Assembly: GCF_003086295.3 (NCBI RefSeq)
Contig: NC_092051.1
Location: 74,959,772-75,023,771 of the forward strand
Direction: 5' to 3'
Source: Arachis hypogaea
Taxonomy: Eukaryota; Streptophyta; Magnoliopsida; Fabales; Fabaceae
DNA length: 64,000 bases
Part shown: positions 32,887-45,008 of the stretch, piece by piece
Layout: every line of letters starts with the position of its first letter
Numbering within the stretch: the stretch's first letter is position 1
The notes under the pieces: model-generated
What the model saw: only the letters and a program-made list of their open reading frames with translations
The model's database searches: none
What the model was told of the DNA's origin: nothing
Made by a program: the position numbers and the translations under genes

Positions 32887-34600
32887 TGATGTGAGCAAAA
32901 TCGTCAGTTAAGAATTCCTTCTCGGAACAGGAGAAATAACCTCGTTGCAAGTATAGTTCTCAACCAACAAGTAATGCTCGATCAAAGTTTACAATTTCTA
33001 ATCTAAACCGAGAGTCTTTCAACCTCGGGTCGTCTTCCCTAGGAACTAACACCGACAAGTACACACAATTTTGGTTGTGGAAAGCAAGGGGTTTCAATAA
33101 TTGAAGTGAACAAATAAAGAGATAAAAGAACTAGACAAAATTGCAATTAACAAAGCAATAAAGGAATAAAAGAACTACGTATGTAATATAAACAAGTAAA
33201 ACCATAAAGTGGTTGAAAAGTGGTCAAAACATAAAAGAAACCTTGACTTGGGATGAGTTATGGAATCCCTTCCTTACCATAACCACAACTATGATAATTG
33301 TCATGAGTTAATCTCACCTAGTTAACCCCAAACATCGAGGAGTAAGTCAAGCAAGCATAAGTGACCTTAATCCATAAGTTTTAACCAACTTACCAAACTA
33401 GTTGATAAAAGCATAGCTTTAATGGAAACAAGAATCAACTAACTTCCCAAGAATTACCACTAAATGTTGGACATTATGGCTCTAGTAATTCATAGACTCA
33501 TTTTCCCAAAGCCAAGGGGTGGAAATTACCCCATAATCAAAATTGGCATTTCATCAAACACATAGAGGGCATAAACATAAAACATGGCAAAATTGGAAAA
33601 ATAATGAAAGCTATGAAACATAAATGATAACAAGCAACCAAAGCAACTCAACAAGCATAAAATTATCATCAAACATCAAATTAAACAACTATGAATTAAA
33701 AATTGCAAAACTATATGAATATTGACAAGATAAAGTAAAATATATGAAAGTGTAGAACAAGTAGTATAATTGAAAGAGTAATTAAAGAAATACTTACAAT
33801 GCAATTGCTAGAATTCAAAATCAAACTTGAAGTATAAAATTCTACAAACCCTAATTAAATCCCTGAGAGAGAATTTTCTAATCTACACTAGTCCTACTCC
33901 TACTATATGTTTTCCTATTCTAAGATGGCTCTCTTCATATGGCATCAAGTTTCCTTCATATAGCCTTTGATTTCAGCATCCAAGCCTCCAAAAATGGGCC
34001 AAAAGAGCCCCAAAACTCGTAGTACGTGACTTTTTAATGGAGGCATGCACTGGTACCTGTGCGGACCCATAGGTCTGTGCATGGGCACACTTGTTGATTT
34101 TCCTCCTGTGCATGGGCACAGACCTGTGCGAACGCACAGGTCCTGATTTCCATTCTGCCCTGAGCATGGGCACAGCCTGTGCGTGGGCACAGGTCCTGAT
34201 TTTTACCCTGCCTTGTGCGTGGGCACAGACCTGTGCATGGGCACAGGTGCTGATTTTTCATTCTGTGCGTGGGCACAGAGGCTGTGCATGGGCACAAGCT
34301 GAGATGCTTTTCTCCATTATTTTCTTCATGTTTTCTCCCTTTTTGCATGCTTTCTTCCACTTCTACCAAACCATTCTTGCATCTAGGACCTGAAATCACT
34401 CAACAAACATATCATGGCATAGAATGGAATAAAAGTGGGATTAAATTGCTCAATTTAAGCATAGAAATTCATGTTTTCACATTTAGATTCAATTTAGGGA
34501 TCAAACGCAAAAGTATGCTATTTTGGTGAATAAGTGTGAGTTTATATGATGAAATCCATCCAATTCAGGCTAAAATATATCGGAAAATATGAACTCATCA
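32887..34600 (-). repeat. 5' LTR of D
   Basis: 1714 bp, TGATGTGAGC...ACTCATCA on the plus strand. U5 hairpin 33008-33028 (minus CCGAG...CTCGG). A TGTGCGTGGGCACAG-type palindromic cluster lies at 34050-34310. The right neighbour is F pol; the first five flank bases are GCTCA. Confidence 0.9.
34050..34310 (-). repeat. TGTGC/GCACA palindromic cluster in the D LTR
   Basis: Repeated (T/C)GTGC(A/G)TGGGCACAG and CTGTGCG..CGCACAGG motifs, many mutually complementary. Same class as 11493-11730 in D's internal region. Confidence 0.82.
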
Positions 34601-36669
34601 GCTCACCTCCAAAATGATATCCATAATCTGAACCATGGCAATGCCATAGGGTTTGCTGCGTTTCTTCCTCAGATACGCAACGGCGGATTATACCGTCCGA
34701 CCACCTCTTGAAAAGGTATGGTTCGTCCCAGAAGTAGTACTTAGCATCATGGATGAGTTTTCTAACTTGCTGTCTACTGTATTCCTTGGGAATGAATCTT
34801 ATTGGCTTGTTATTTACAATATCTACAAACCAAGGTGCTTTGCATATTGCAAAGAGTTGTTCATCAGGGAAGCTCACAACTATCTCAGTAGTGTGAGGGG
34901 ACGTCCCTGCTGCAGGTTCAATCCGGGATAAGTGGTCAGCCACTTGATTTTCTGATCTTTTTCTGTCCCTGATCTCTATGTCAAACTCTTGTAAGAGTAA
35001 TACCCATCTTATCAATCTTGGCTTAGAGTCCTGCTTGGAAAGAAGGTACTTGAGAGCAGTATGGTCAGTATAGATAATAACCTTGGAACCTATTAAATAG
35101 GATCTAAATATGTCACTAGCATAGACCACTGCAAGTAATTCCTTCTCCGTGGTAGTGTAGATCTTTTGCACGTCATTTAAAACATCACAGACATAATAGA
35201 TGACGTGCAAGACCTTATTGTGTCTCTGTCCGAGGATTGTACCAATTGTATGATCACTGGCATCACACATGAGATTGAATGGCATATGCCAGTTGGGTAC
35301 TGAGATGACAATTGCAGATATAAGCTTTGCCTTTAGAGTTTCAAAAGCATGCAGGCAATGCCTGTCAAAAACAAAAGGGGTATCCGTGGCTAGGAGATTG
35401 TACAGGGGCTTCGCAATTTTGGAGAAATCTTTTATAAACCTCCTGTAGAATCCTGCATCTCCCAGGAAACTTCTGATTGCCTTAACATTAGTAGGTGGTG
35501 GTAATCATTCAATTACTTCCACCTCAGCTTGATCAACCTCTATGACTCCGTTTGAAATTTGATGTCCAAGAACTATGCCTTTAGTCACCATGAAATGACA
35601 TTTTTCCCAGTTTAAAACTAGGTTTGTTTCTAGGCATCATTTCAGAACTAAGGTGAGATGGTTAAGGCATGAAATGAATGAATCTCCGAAGATAGAGAAG
35701 TTATCCATGAATACCTCAAGGAATTTCTCAACCATGTTTGAGAATATAGAGAGCATGCACCTTTGAAAGGTGGTAGGTGTATTACAAAGGCCGAATGGCA
35801 TTTTTCTGCAAGCAAACACACCGTATGGGCATGTGAATGCTGTCTTCTCCTGATCCTGAGGGTCTACTGTAATTTGATTGTAGCCTGAATAACCATCCAA
35901 GAAGCAGTAGAATGCATGTCCAGCCAGTCTTTCTAGCGTCTGGTCTATGAATGGCAGGGGAAAATGATCCTTCCTTGTGGCGTTATTGAGTCTCCTATAG
36001 TCAATTTACATAAGCCACCCTGTAACTGTTCTCGTAGGAATCAGTTCATTCTACTCATTGTGGATCACTATCATTCCTCCTATCTTGGGTACAACTTGGA
36101 CAGGACTCACCCAGGGACTATCTGAGATGGGATAGATAATCCCAGCCTCCCACAGCATAGTGACTTGTTTTTGTACTACTTCCTTCATGGCCGAATTTAG
36201 ATGCCTTTGTGGTTACACCACTAGCTTGGCATCATCTTCAAGCCTGATCTTGTGCATGCATCTGGTTGGGCTAATTCCCTTTAAGTTACTTATGGTCCAT
36301 CCGATAGCTGTTTCGTGCGTCTTTAGCACCTGAATCAGTGCTTCATCCTCTTGTGGCTTTAGGGAAGCACTTAGGATTACAGGGTAACTACTCCCATCTC
36401 CCAGAAACACGTATTTCGAGGATGATGGTAGTGATTTGAGCTCGAGTTTGGGGGGCTCATCCTCCCCTTTAGGAGCGTCTTTAGCCTCCTCCTGCTCGTC
36501 CGATGCCTCCATGTCAGGGATGGCATCTTCAAGGATGTCATCTAGCCCCTTAACTGTATGCATCTACTCCACCAGGGAACCAATGATGTCAATCCACCTG
36601 CATTCCTCTGGGGAGTCAGGGTGTTGCATGGCCTTGACAGCATTCAGAACAAATTCATCCTCATTAACT
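34601..36669 (-). pseudogene. pol: Pol fragment of F: RT and RNase H, decayed
   Basis: One main frame with several stops (for example 36564-36566, 36213-36215, 35637-35639). From N to C: end of the protease region (NEDEFVLNAVKAMQHPDSPE), an acidic linker, RT ([50 protein letters not shown]), RNase H ([28 protein letters not shown]) and the start of integrase ([13 protein letters not shown]), where D interrupts. The RT active-site box reads FMDNFSIF where N has FMDDFSVF, so one catalytic Asp is lost. Confidence 0.9.
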
Positions 36670-37027
36670 CAAAATTTTAGAATCAAAGGATATTCATGTT
36701 CGAAAATTTCAAAGAAAAACACCAAAAGACACCAAACTTAAAATTTTTGAAGTCAAACAAGAAAAATGAACAACAATTTGAAGACTAAGATGAACACTCA
36801 AGAACAATTTCAATAATATAAAGAAAATATGAACACAAAAAGGGATACCAAACTTAAAAACTGACACAAGACTCAAACAAAGAAAAAGATTATTAAAGAA
36901 AAGAAAAGGTTTTTGAAAAATTTTTGAAAAAGAAAACAAAAGACACAAACAAAAGAGTAACTAAACCTTTAAAGAACACCTAATCTATGTAACAAGGTAG
37001 TCCGGTAGTTTGTCAATCTCAGAACAA
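36670..37027 (-). other. Leader of F, joined to pol by deletion
   Basis: AT-rich with TTTTTGAAAAA texture as in the A leader, but only about 360 bp. No gag sequence lies between it and pol. No other feature seen. Confidence 0.7.
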
Positions 37028-37045
37028 TCCCCAGCAACGGCGCCT
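37028..37045 (-). other. Primer binding site of F (tRNA-Asp, two mismatches)
   Basis: Minus AGGCGCCGTTGCTGGGGA. Confidence 0.85.
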
Positions 37046-37051
37046 AAAACA

Positions 37052-37458
37052 TGGTGCGCGGAATTGAACTCCGCACAACTGAACCGGCAAGTGCACCGGG
37101 TCGTCCAAGTAATACCTCAGGTGAGTGAGGGTCGAATCCCACGGAGATTGTCGGGTTGAGCAAACAATGGCTATCTTGTAAATCTTAGTCAGGCGATTAG
37201 AACAGATGGTTGTTTGTTAAGAAGCATAAACGAAAAGTAAAGAACGAAATACCATATTAGTGTAAATGCAGTGATGGATATTAGTTAAGGCTTTGGAGAT
37301 GCGTATTCTTTCCAGATTAACTTTTCTTACTGTCTACTTCAACAACAAATGACTCATTCAATGGCAGCTATAATTCACTAACTCATGTAGCATCCTCATC
37401 AAGTTAGTCTCTTCTAAACGATAGCAGTCAACCATATCCAAGCAACTCATGTAGCATT
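37052..37458 (-). repeat. 5' LTR of F, segment 1
   Basis: From TGGTGCGCGG to the AGCAT copy in front of G. Similar to 2698-3100 of A (GGTCGTCCAAGTAATACC, GTCGAATCCCACGGAGATTG). Confidence 0.88.
37454..37458. repeat. Target site duplication of G, left copy
   Basis: AGCAT, repeated at 39019-39023. Confidence 0.93.
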
Positions 37459-39018
37459 GATAAACCCCATTTGTAAGGTTTATCTTGTGCTTAATTTAGG
37501 GGATTTTATGACCTTTTAACCACAGTTATTCAACGAAATAGCATGGTTTCATGATTGTCTCCTAATTTGTGCTTAAGTGTGAAAACATGCTTTCTAGGCC
37601 CTCAATTAGCTAAATTTAATTCACCTTGATTACATTAGATGCCTTGATATGTTTGTTAAGTGATTTCAGAATTAAGAGGCAAAGATTGGATCAAGGGAAT
37701 GAAGAAAAAGCATGTAGAAATGGAGAACTCATGAAGAAATGAAGGAATCGCAAAGCTGTCAAGCCGACCTCTTGCACTTAATCGATCATAACTTGAGCTA
37801 TAGAGGTCCAAATGATGCGGTTCCAGTTGCAATGGAAAACTAACATCTGGAACTTCAAATTGATATAATATTTGCGATAGTTGCATCGTGTATAGGGGCG
37901 CACACACGCACTGTATGTGTACGCACCGATGGGTGCACATGATTCACTTAATGCAACTCGTGGCCAGCGATTTTAGAAGCCTTGTGGGCCCAATCCAACT
38001 CATTTCTGATGCTATTTAAGCCAAGGATTGAAGGGAAATTAACATACTTTTTTATCATTAGTCATAGTTTAAGTTTGAGAAGTAGTTAGAGTTAGTTTCT
38101 AGAGAGAGAAGCTCTTACTTCTCTTTAGAATTAGGATTAGGATTAGGTTTAGTTCTTAGATATAGGTTTTCATTCATGCTTTCTTCTAATTCTTCTTTTC
38201 AATTCCATGTTGTTGCAATCATCATTCTTCTATTCTTTTGTTGTAATTTCCTTTATGTTGTTCTTATACTTTGTTGTAGATCTACTCTTGTCTCTTCTAC
38301 TTTCTTCCAATTCCATTTGAGGTAATTTATAATAATTGTGTTCCTTTTGATTGTTGTTGTTGATTTCTTACATTCAGTTGTTGTTAGATTCTACTCTTGT
38401 TATCAATTTACTATGCTTTTCCTTTGTGCCTTCCAAGTGTTTGATGAAATGCTTGGTTGGATTTTAGTATAGATTTTATTCCTCTTGGCCTAGGTAGAGT
38501 AATTAGTAATGCCTGAGTTATCTAATTCCTTTGTTGATTGATAATTAGAAGTTGCTAATTGATTTGGATACCACTAAAGCTAGTCTTTCCCTTGGGAGTT
38601 GGCTAGGACTTGTGGAATCAAGTTAATTCATCCACTTGACTTTCCTCCATGGTTAGAGGTTAACTAAGTGGTAGCAATGAACAATTTGTGGTTATAATCG
38701 AGGAGGATAACTAGGATAGGACTTTTAGTTCTCATATCTTGCCAAGAGCTTTGTTAGTTGTTAGTTTATTTTCTTTGCCATTTATATTTCTTGTCTAAAA
38801 TCTCAAAAACCCCAAAATATCTCATAACCACTAACAAGAACACTTTATTGCAATTCCTAGGGAGAACGACCCGAGGTTTAATACTTCGGTTTATAATTTT
38901 CGGGGTTTATTTTTGTGACAAATAATCTTTTGTATGAAAGGATTCTTTGTTGGTTTAGAAACTATACTTGAAACGAGAATTTATTGTGAATTCTAAACCG
39001 TCAAGAATCAATTCATCA
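37459..39018 (+). repeat. Solo LTR G (E-type family)
   Basis: 1560 bp, TGATAAACCCC...CAATTCATCA, with AGCAT on both sides and no internal sequence, so recombination between two LTRs removed the rest. It resembles the E LTR in plus orientation (GGTTTATCTTGTGCTTAATT, AAATAGCATGGTTT). It keeps a decayed CGCAC/GTGCG cluster (37889-37945), the GA/CT hairpin (38100-38126) and the U5 hairpin (38871-38889). Confidence 0.92.
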
Positions 39019-39263
39019 AGCATCCTCATCAAGTTAACTCATGGCTTCCCATCATAGTCGAAGGTGAAGACCTAAGCAATCCACTCCCCTTCACGATCCT
39101 ATTCAAAATGCCACAGACAAGGTCGGATCTTCCGGATCAGGGAATACTGCTTCTCATACTCTATCCATGATGCCACAGAAACCTCAGTAACCTATGGTCA
39201 ATGTGATTATATGTCACATATCCAAAGTCTCCCAGGCATGCTCTTGGAATCCAAAGTGCATTA
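39019..39263 (-). repeat. 5' LTR of F, segment 2
   Basis: Starts with the second AGCAT (39019-39023) and ends CATTA, the left flank of H. It matches the A LTR at GCCACAGACAAGGTC and CTTCCGGAT. Confidence 0.85.
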
Positions 39264-40749
39264 TGATAAACCCATATTTTATGATGTATTTTATGCTCAA
39301 TTTAAATAATTTATTCAATCCTTCACCCACTTATTCATGTAAATTGCATGGTTTTACTATTCCTTCCTTATTTTATGATAAATGTGAAAAACATGTTTCC
39401 TATGCTTTAAAAATATTAATTTTAATTACCCTTTATTACCATTTGATGCCGTGATTTGTGTGCTAAGTATTTTGAGATCTCATAGGACAGGAATGACTCA
39501 AAGGACAGAAAGGAAACATACAAAAATGGAAGGAAAACACGAAAATGGAGTTTTGAAGTACAGGCAGCGACGCGAACGCATGGACGACGCGAACGCGGGC
39601 CTAGCGCGAAATGGTAGCGACGCGTACGCGTGGATGATGCGGACGCGTGCCTTGAGCAAAACGTAAATGACGTGTACGCGTGACTGACGCGTATACGTGA
39701 CAAGGAAAACTCCCAGATGACGCGAACGCGTGACTCACGCGAACGCGTGACAAATGCCACATACAAGAATCTGCAGAAAATGCCTCCAGCAATTTCTAGA
39801 CCCTTTTTCGGCCCAAATCTAAGTCAGAAACACAGAATATAAGCCAGAGAATGAAGGAATCAAAAATAGAAACAACTTAGTGATAGAATAATAGATAATT
39901 TTAGGATTAGATGTAGTTTTAGAGAGAGAGGCTCTCTCCTCTCTCTTAGGATTAGGATTTAGGATTTCTATTATGTTTAAGCTATGATCTCTTCAATCAC
40001 AGGTTCAATATTCCTTCAATTTATTTTCTACTTTTATTTATTCCATTACTTTAATTGTAATTTATCTTTTCATTATTGATTTACAAACTTTTCATGTTAG
40101 GACTTGACTTTATGTTTAAATGCAATTTGAGGTATATCATATTAATGATTGTTTTATTTATGATGCTTTCAATTCAATTTAGATTTATTTTCCCCTTTTG
40201 GCTTTGGTTAAGTAATTAGCAACACTTGAGTTATCAAACTCAACTGTTGATTGAAATTGGAATTCTCTACTAGTTAATTTGTACTCCAATAACTCTAGTC
40301 TTTCCATAGGAGTTGACTAGGAATTGAGGATCAAATTACTTTGTCCACTTGACTCTCCTTTGTTTAGCAAGGGTTAATTTAAGTGGGAGCAGAATCCAAT
40401 TCTCATCACACCTGATAAGGATAACTAGGATAGGATTTCAATTTCTTATACCTTGCCAAGAGATTTCATTATTATTAATTTATTTTTCTTGTCATTTAAA
40501 TTACTTGTTCCCTATTTCAAAAACCAAAAAATATATCCTTCTACATAACCAATAATAAATCATACTGCCCTGCAATTCCTTGAGAAGACGACCCGAAGTT
40601 TGGATACTTCAGTTATTTATTTTTATTGGGTTTGCTTAAGTGACAAACAAAACTTTTGTAACAAAGGAATTCTTGTCGGTCTAGAAGCTATACTTACAAC
40701 GAGAATTTATTTCTGAAAATTCTAGATCGCGCGAGAGTTTCGTTCTTCA
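39264..40749 (+). repeat. 5' LTR of H
   Basis: TGATAAACCCAT...TTCGTTCTTCA. Palindromic CGCGT cluster 39566-39770, TATAAG at 39838-39843, GA/CT hairpin 39921-39949. Ends like the LTRs of B and K. Confidence 0.92.
39566..39770 (+). repeat. CpG palindromic cluster, H 5' LTR
   Basis: GCGACGCGAACGCATGGACG, GACGCGTACGCGTGGATG, CACGCGAACGCGTGAC and similar. The 3' LTR copy is at 43826-44030 with several CG-to-TG/CA changes. Confidence 0.85.
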
Positions 40750-41699
40750 CATTCTCTAGATCAAGTCAAATTTGCAACCAAATACTTTGAGCTAAAGTAT
40801 CTAGTGTTTGCCACTTCCAGGAACCTCTACTTGGAAAGAACTCTTAAAATTCTAGAAGAACTCACCCAGTACACTTCCGAACAGATAAAACAAAAAGGCT
40901 GGTTCTTCTTGGAAAGGAACTTGACAGAGGTCAATGCATCCTGGGTCAGAGAATTTTACTGGCTCGGCTTTGGCAGCAGATTCTGAGTAACTACGTGATG
41001 CCGAGCACTCATGAGACAGAGGTGCCCGCTGCTATGATCACCCTCATCTGGTGTGTGATGGAGGGTAAGGACCTGTATCTTCCACGTTTCATCAGGTATT
41101 ATATGGCCAGGGTCCATGTCAGAGGCACTCTCCCTTTCCCTTATCTGATCACCCAGCTAGGCCACCGAGCTGACGTGCCTTGGGAGCTTGCTGATGAGAA
41201 GCCAACTGCTGTAGATTGCAAGAAGATCATACCTTACAGCAGGAAGTTCCAAGCCTTGGGTTATAGGCCGCCTTTCCTTATTGACTCTACTGAGGCAGCC
41301 ACATCCTCTGCTGCTCCTTCTGCATCCACTGCTACACCAGCCACCACTACAGCACCTCCACCCACCTTAGAGCCTATCTATCATCTCGTGCACCAACTCT
41401 TCGTATGCCTGGATCGCATGGAGCGTCGCAACAAGCGACGCTATGAGCACCTAAAGTTGATGATCCGATCCGACAGCGACATCCCCTTCGAGCCTGACAC
41501 TGCTTCTGAGCCATCTGATGTGGAGGCAGATGATCATGAGGAGGAGGCACATGCAGAGGCTGAGCAGGCAGGAGCTGAGCAGGCTGCACCACAGCATGAG
41601 GAGCCCCATCAGATACAGCCGGTTGATCCCAAGATTCCTCTTCAGGCAGAGCCCCCACTGCAGCATACAGATCCTCCGACACTGAACCAGACTACATAG
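40750..41699 (+). pseudogene. ORF2 of H: putative plant transposon-protein-like, truncated and frameshifted
   Basis: Open from the LTR boundary (FATKYFELKYLVFATSRNLY, WVREFYWLGFGSRF) to a stop at 40984-40986, then another frame from 40995 (STHETEVPAAMITLIWCVMEG, LPRFIRYYMARVHVRG, WELADEKP), a Thr/Pro/Ala-rich linker and an acidic His/Gln-rich tail (EADDHEEEAHAEAEQAGAEQ). I recall this type as the putative plant transposon protein family (Pfam PF20167-like), common in legume LTR elements; function unknown. The native start is missing and a middle part seems deleted near 40985. It is not a recognisable transposase, RT or gag. Confidence 0.68.
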
Positions 41700-41770
41700 C
41701 CCCAGATCACCACCGAGACACCTACAGCCCATCATTCCGGAGATGACACTTCTCACACCCAGTTTGATTG

Positions 41771-41809
41771 AGCATCGGGGACGATGCTATTATTTAAGTG
41801 TGGGGAGGT
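41771..41809 (+). other. Internal hairpin plus PPT of H
   Basis: AGCATC-GGGGAC-GATGCT (41771-41788), then TTTAAGTGTGGGGAGGT (41793-41809), just after ORF2. Confidence 0.8.
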
Positions 41810-43485
41810 CGCCATCTCTGGCGTACTTTATTTTGGTGAACCACTTTTCAGACTCTCTTTATCCTATTCTGCTTATTTTTTTGTATTTTTATTTTTATTT
41901 TTATCTTTCAGTACTTGCACATTTTTCTGTATTTTTACAGTATTTCTGCATCTTGCACTTTAGTTTATATATATCTTAGATATTTAGTTTAGTCTAGTTT
42001 GCACTTTTCGTTTATTAAGTTGTGATATAGAAAATATGGATTAATTAGTTTAGTTTACCCTTTTTAGCATATGATAATTGGATTAATTGGAAATAAAAAG
42101 AGTAAACTAAAAACTTTACTATAACAGAATCACAACAATCCACACATTGTATATATATAGCAATAAATGATTGGTTAATTTACACAACATTTTTCAAGGA
42201 AGAACACTAAGATTTTAAGAGCCATCCTAAGATTCACATTGAGCATAATGGGAACTCTTGATTTCTACTTGCTTGACATACATAACTAATATATGGTTTT
42301 TGAGCTAAAGAATACACAGCCTGTGAGTTTTTGAGCTTATATGTATGGTTACATTATTTAACCATAATTATTTTATTCTTGTGTGTTCGCCCTTCTTTTT
42401 TATTTTGGTGATCTTTACTTTGTTTCAGTCTATATGTCCAATATAGAATGTAGATACATACCAATATATGATTGAGGCCATTATTTAAATTTTTGCTTAC
42501 TTGTCCCAAATAAGCTTACCTTTTACATCACCCTTGTTAGCCCCCTTGAGCCTTTTAATCCCCTATTGTTCTATAACCACATCACTAGCCTTAAGTAGAA
42601 AAATAAATTAAAAATTCCAAGTTGAATCCTTGGTTAGCTTAAGATAGAGATTGTGTATCAACCAAGTGTGGGGAAATGTGGGAACATGGGTTGATAGAAA
42701 AGGATTAAAGTAATAAAATAATCAGGAATTTGGGAGCATGCTCATGTGAAATCAAATTATACCAAAACACCATGTTCATTGAAATGTTATCTTTATATTT
42801 CAGAATAAAAAAATCCTTTTGGTTAATTAAGTACATAAGGGGACAAAATTACCCCAATAATAAGTTTAATGATCAATGCACATGGAAGTAAAATAAAAAT
42901 AAATAAATAAATAAATTTGGGAAGACCAGGATAGTTTTGAATTTTTATAAAGTATGTATATGTTAGTGAGATCTTAGACTAATTAAGGATTCAACTTATA
43001 GCTCACTTAGCCTTATATATATACTCTTACCTTTACCTTCGCCCCATTACAACCTTGAAAAAGACCTCATGATGTTTGTATGTACACATTGTATATTTGT
43101 TGATTGGTTAGATGAAGAACAAAGTTTTGGAAAGCAGGAATGGAAAAGAATAGAGTGATTAACCCCAAACACTGAGTGACTAGAGAGTAAACACAAAATC
43201 CAGTGAGGGTTCAATAGCTCATCACCATATATCTCTGATTAATTGTTTGATTGTCTTGCAAGTTTGTGAAATATTTTTACCCAACTCAATTGTGAAGGTG
43301 CTTTAACATGATATAGGCTTGGCTATATGATTCCTTGAATTTATGAGTCAAATTAACTACATGAAAGCTATATATATATATGGATGATAATCAAAATTGC
43401 ATGATTCATGTAGGTAGCTTGCATTTAGAGTAGATTGCATTGCATGAGATTCCAACATTCTAACTTTACCCTTTCTCTTGGATTT
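41810..43485 (+). other. Inter-PPT non-coding module of H
   Basis: About 1.7 kb, no ORF. Shares landmarks with B and E: CCTGTGAGTTTTTGAGCTTA, ATGATTGAGGCCATT, CTTGGTTAGCTTAAG, GGGGACAAAATTACCCC (about 42839-42856), CCCCATTACAACC, CCAGTGAGGGTTCAATAG. Short AT-rich tracts near 42150 and 43370. Confidence 0.75.
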
Positions 43486-43522
43486 AGCATGAGGACATGC
43501 TATTGTTTAAGTGTGGGGAGGT
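43486..43522 (+). other. 3' hairpin plus PPT of H
   Basis: AGCAT-GAGGAC-ATGCT (43486-43501), then TTTAAGTGTGGGGAGGT abutting the 3' LTR. Confidence 0.9.
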
Positions 43523-45008
43523 TGATAAACCCATATTTTATGATGTATTTTGTGCTCAATTTAAAAAATTTATTCAATCCTTCACCCACTTATTCATGTA
43601 AATTGTATGGTTTTACTATTCCTTCCTTATTTTATGATATATGTGAAAAACATGTTTCCTATGCTTTAAAAATATTAATTTTAATTACCCTTTATTACCA
43701 TTTGATGCCGTGATTTGTGTGTTAAGTATTTTCAGATCTCATAGGGCAGGAATGGCTCAAAGGATAGAAAGAAAACATACAAAAATGGAAGAAAAACATG
43801 AAAATGGAGTTTTGAAGAAAAGACAACGACGCGAACGCATGGACGATGCGAACGCGTGCCTAGCACGAAATGGCAGTGACGCATACGCATGGACGACGCG
43901 GACGCGTGCCTTGAGCAGAATGCAATTGACGCGTACGCATGACCGACACGTATGCGTGACAAGGAAAACTCCCAGATGACGCGAACGCGTGACCCACGCG
44001 AATGCGTGACAGACGCCACGTACAAGAATCTGCAGAAAATGTCCCCAGCGATTTTTGGACCCTTTTTCGGCCCAAATCCAAGTCAAAAACACAGAATATA
44101 AGCCAGAGAATGAAGGAATCAAAAAAAGAAACAACTTAGTGATAGAAAAATAGATAATTTTAGGATTAGATGTAGTTTTAGAGAGAGAGGCTCTTTCTTC
44201 TCTCTTAGGATTAGGATTTAGGATTTCTATTATGTTTAAGCTATGATCTCATCAATCACATGTTCAATATTCCTTTAATTTATTTTCTACTTTTATATAT
44301 TCCATTACTTTAATTGTCATTTTTCTTTTCATTATTGATTTACAAACTTTCCATGTTACGATTTGAATTTATGTTTAAATTCAATTTGATGTATTTCAGA
44401 TTAATGATTGTTTTATTTATGATGCTTTCAATTCAATTTAGATTTATTTTTCCCTTTTGGCTTTGGTTAAGTAATTAGCAACACTTGAGTTATCAAACTC
44501 AGCTGTTGATTGAAATTGGAATTCTCTGCTGGTTAATTTGTACTCCAATAACTCTAGTCTTTCTATAGGAGTTGACTAGGACTTGAGGATCAAATTACTT
44601 AGTCCACTTGACTCTCCTTTGTTTAGCAAGGGTTAATTTAAGTGGGAGCAGAATCCAATTCTCATCATACCTGATAAGGATAACTAGGATAGGATTTCAA
44701 TTTCTTATACCTTGCCAAGAGATTTTATTATTATTAATTTATTTTTCTTGTCATTTAAATTAATTGTTCCGTATTTCAAAAACCAAAAAATATATCCTTC
44801 TACATAACCAATAATAAATCATACTGCCCTACAATTCCTTGAGAAGACGACCCGAGGTTTGGATACTTTTGTTATTTATTTTTATTGGGTTTGCTTAAAT
44901 GACAAACAAAACTTTTGTAAGAAAGGAATTCTTGTCGGTCTAGAAGCTATACTTATAACGGGAATTTATTTGTGAAAATTCTAGATCGTGCGAGAGTTTC
45001 GTTCTTCA
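43523..45008 (+). repeat. 3' LTR of H
   Basis: 1486 bp, same length as the 5' LTR, scattered substitutions. CpG cluster 43826-44030, TATAAG 44097-44102. Confidence 0.92.

Larger units (their letters stand above)
11493..34600 (-). mobile_element. Element D: non-autonomous LTR retrotransposon, split by nested insertions
   Basis: Minus strand. In element order: 5' LTR (32887-34600), primer site (32863-32880), ORF1 N-terminal part (32493-32711), [E inserted], ORF1 C-terminal part (11903-12903) and a 3' palindromic cluster (11493-11730), which is cut by B. Its 3' LTR lies left of the window. Joining 12903 to 32493 restores ORF1 continuity, which supports one original element. The right flank is pol of F. 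Confidence 0.85.
39264..45008 (+). mobile_element. Element H: non-autonomous LTR element carrying ORF2
   Basis: Two 1486-bp LTRs (39264-40749 and 43523-45008). Flanks CATTA (39259-39263) and CATTC (45009-45013) are a target duplication with one change. Internal: ORF2 (40750-41699) begins immediately after the 5' LTR with no primer site or leader, then an internal hairpin-PPT, the inter-PPT module, and a 3' hairpin-PPT. The 5' internal part is deleted, so it could not replicate now. Confidence 0.87.

Noticed and set aside
41374..41756. Minus ORFs over H ORF2
   Set aside because: Shadows of the ORF2 linker and tail.
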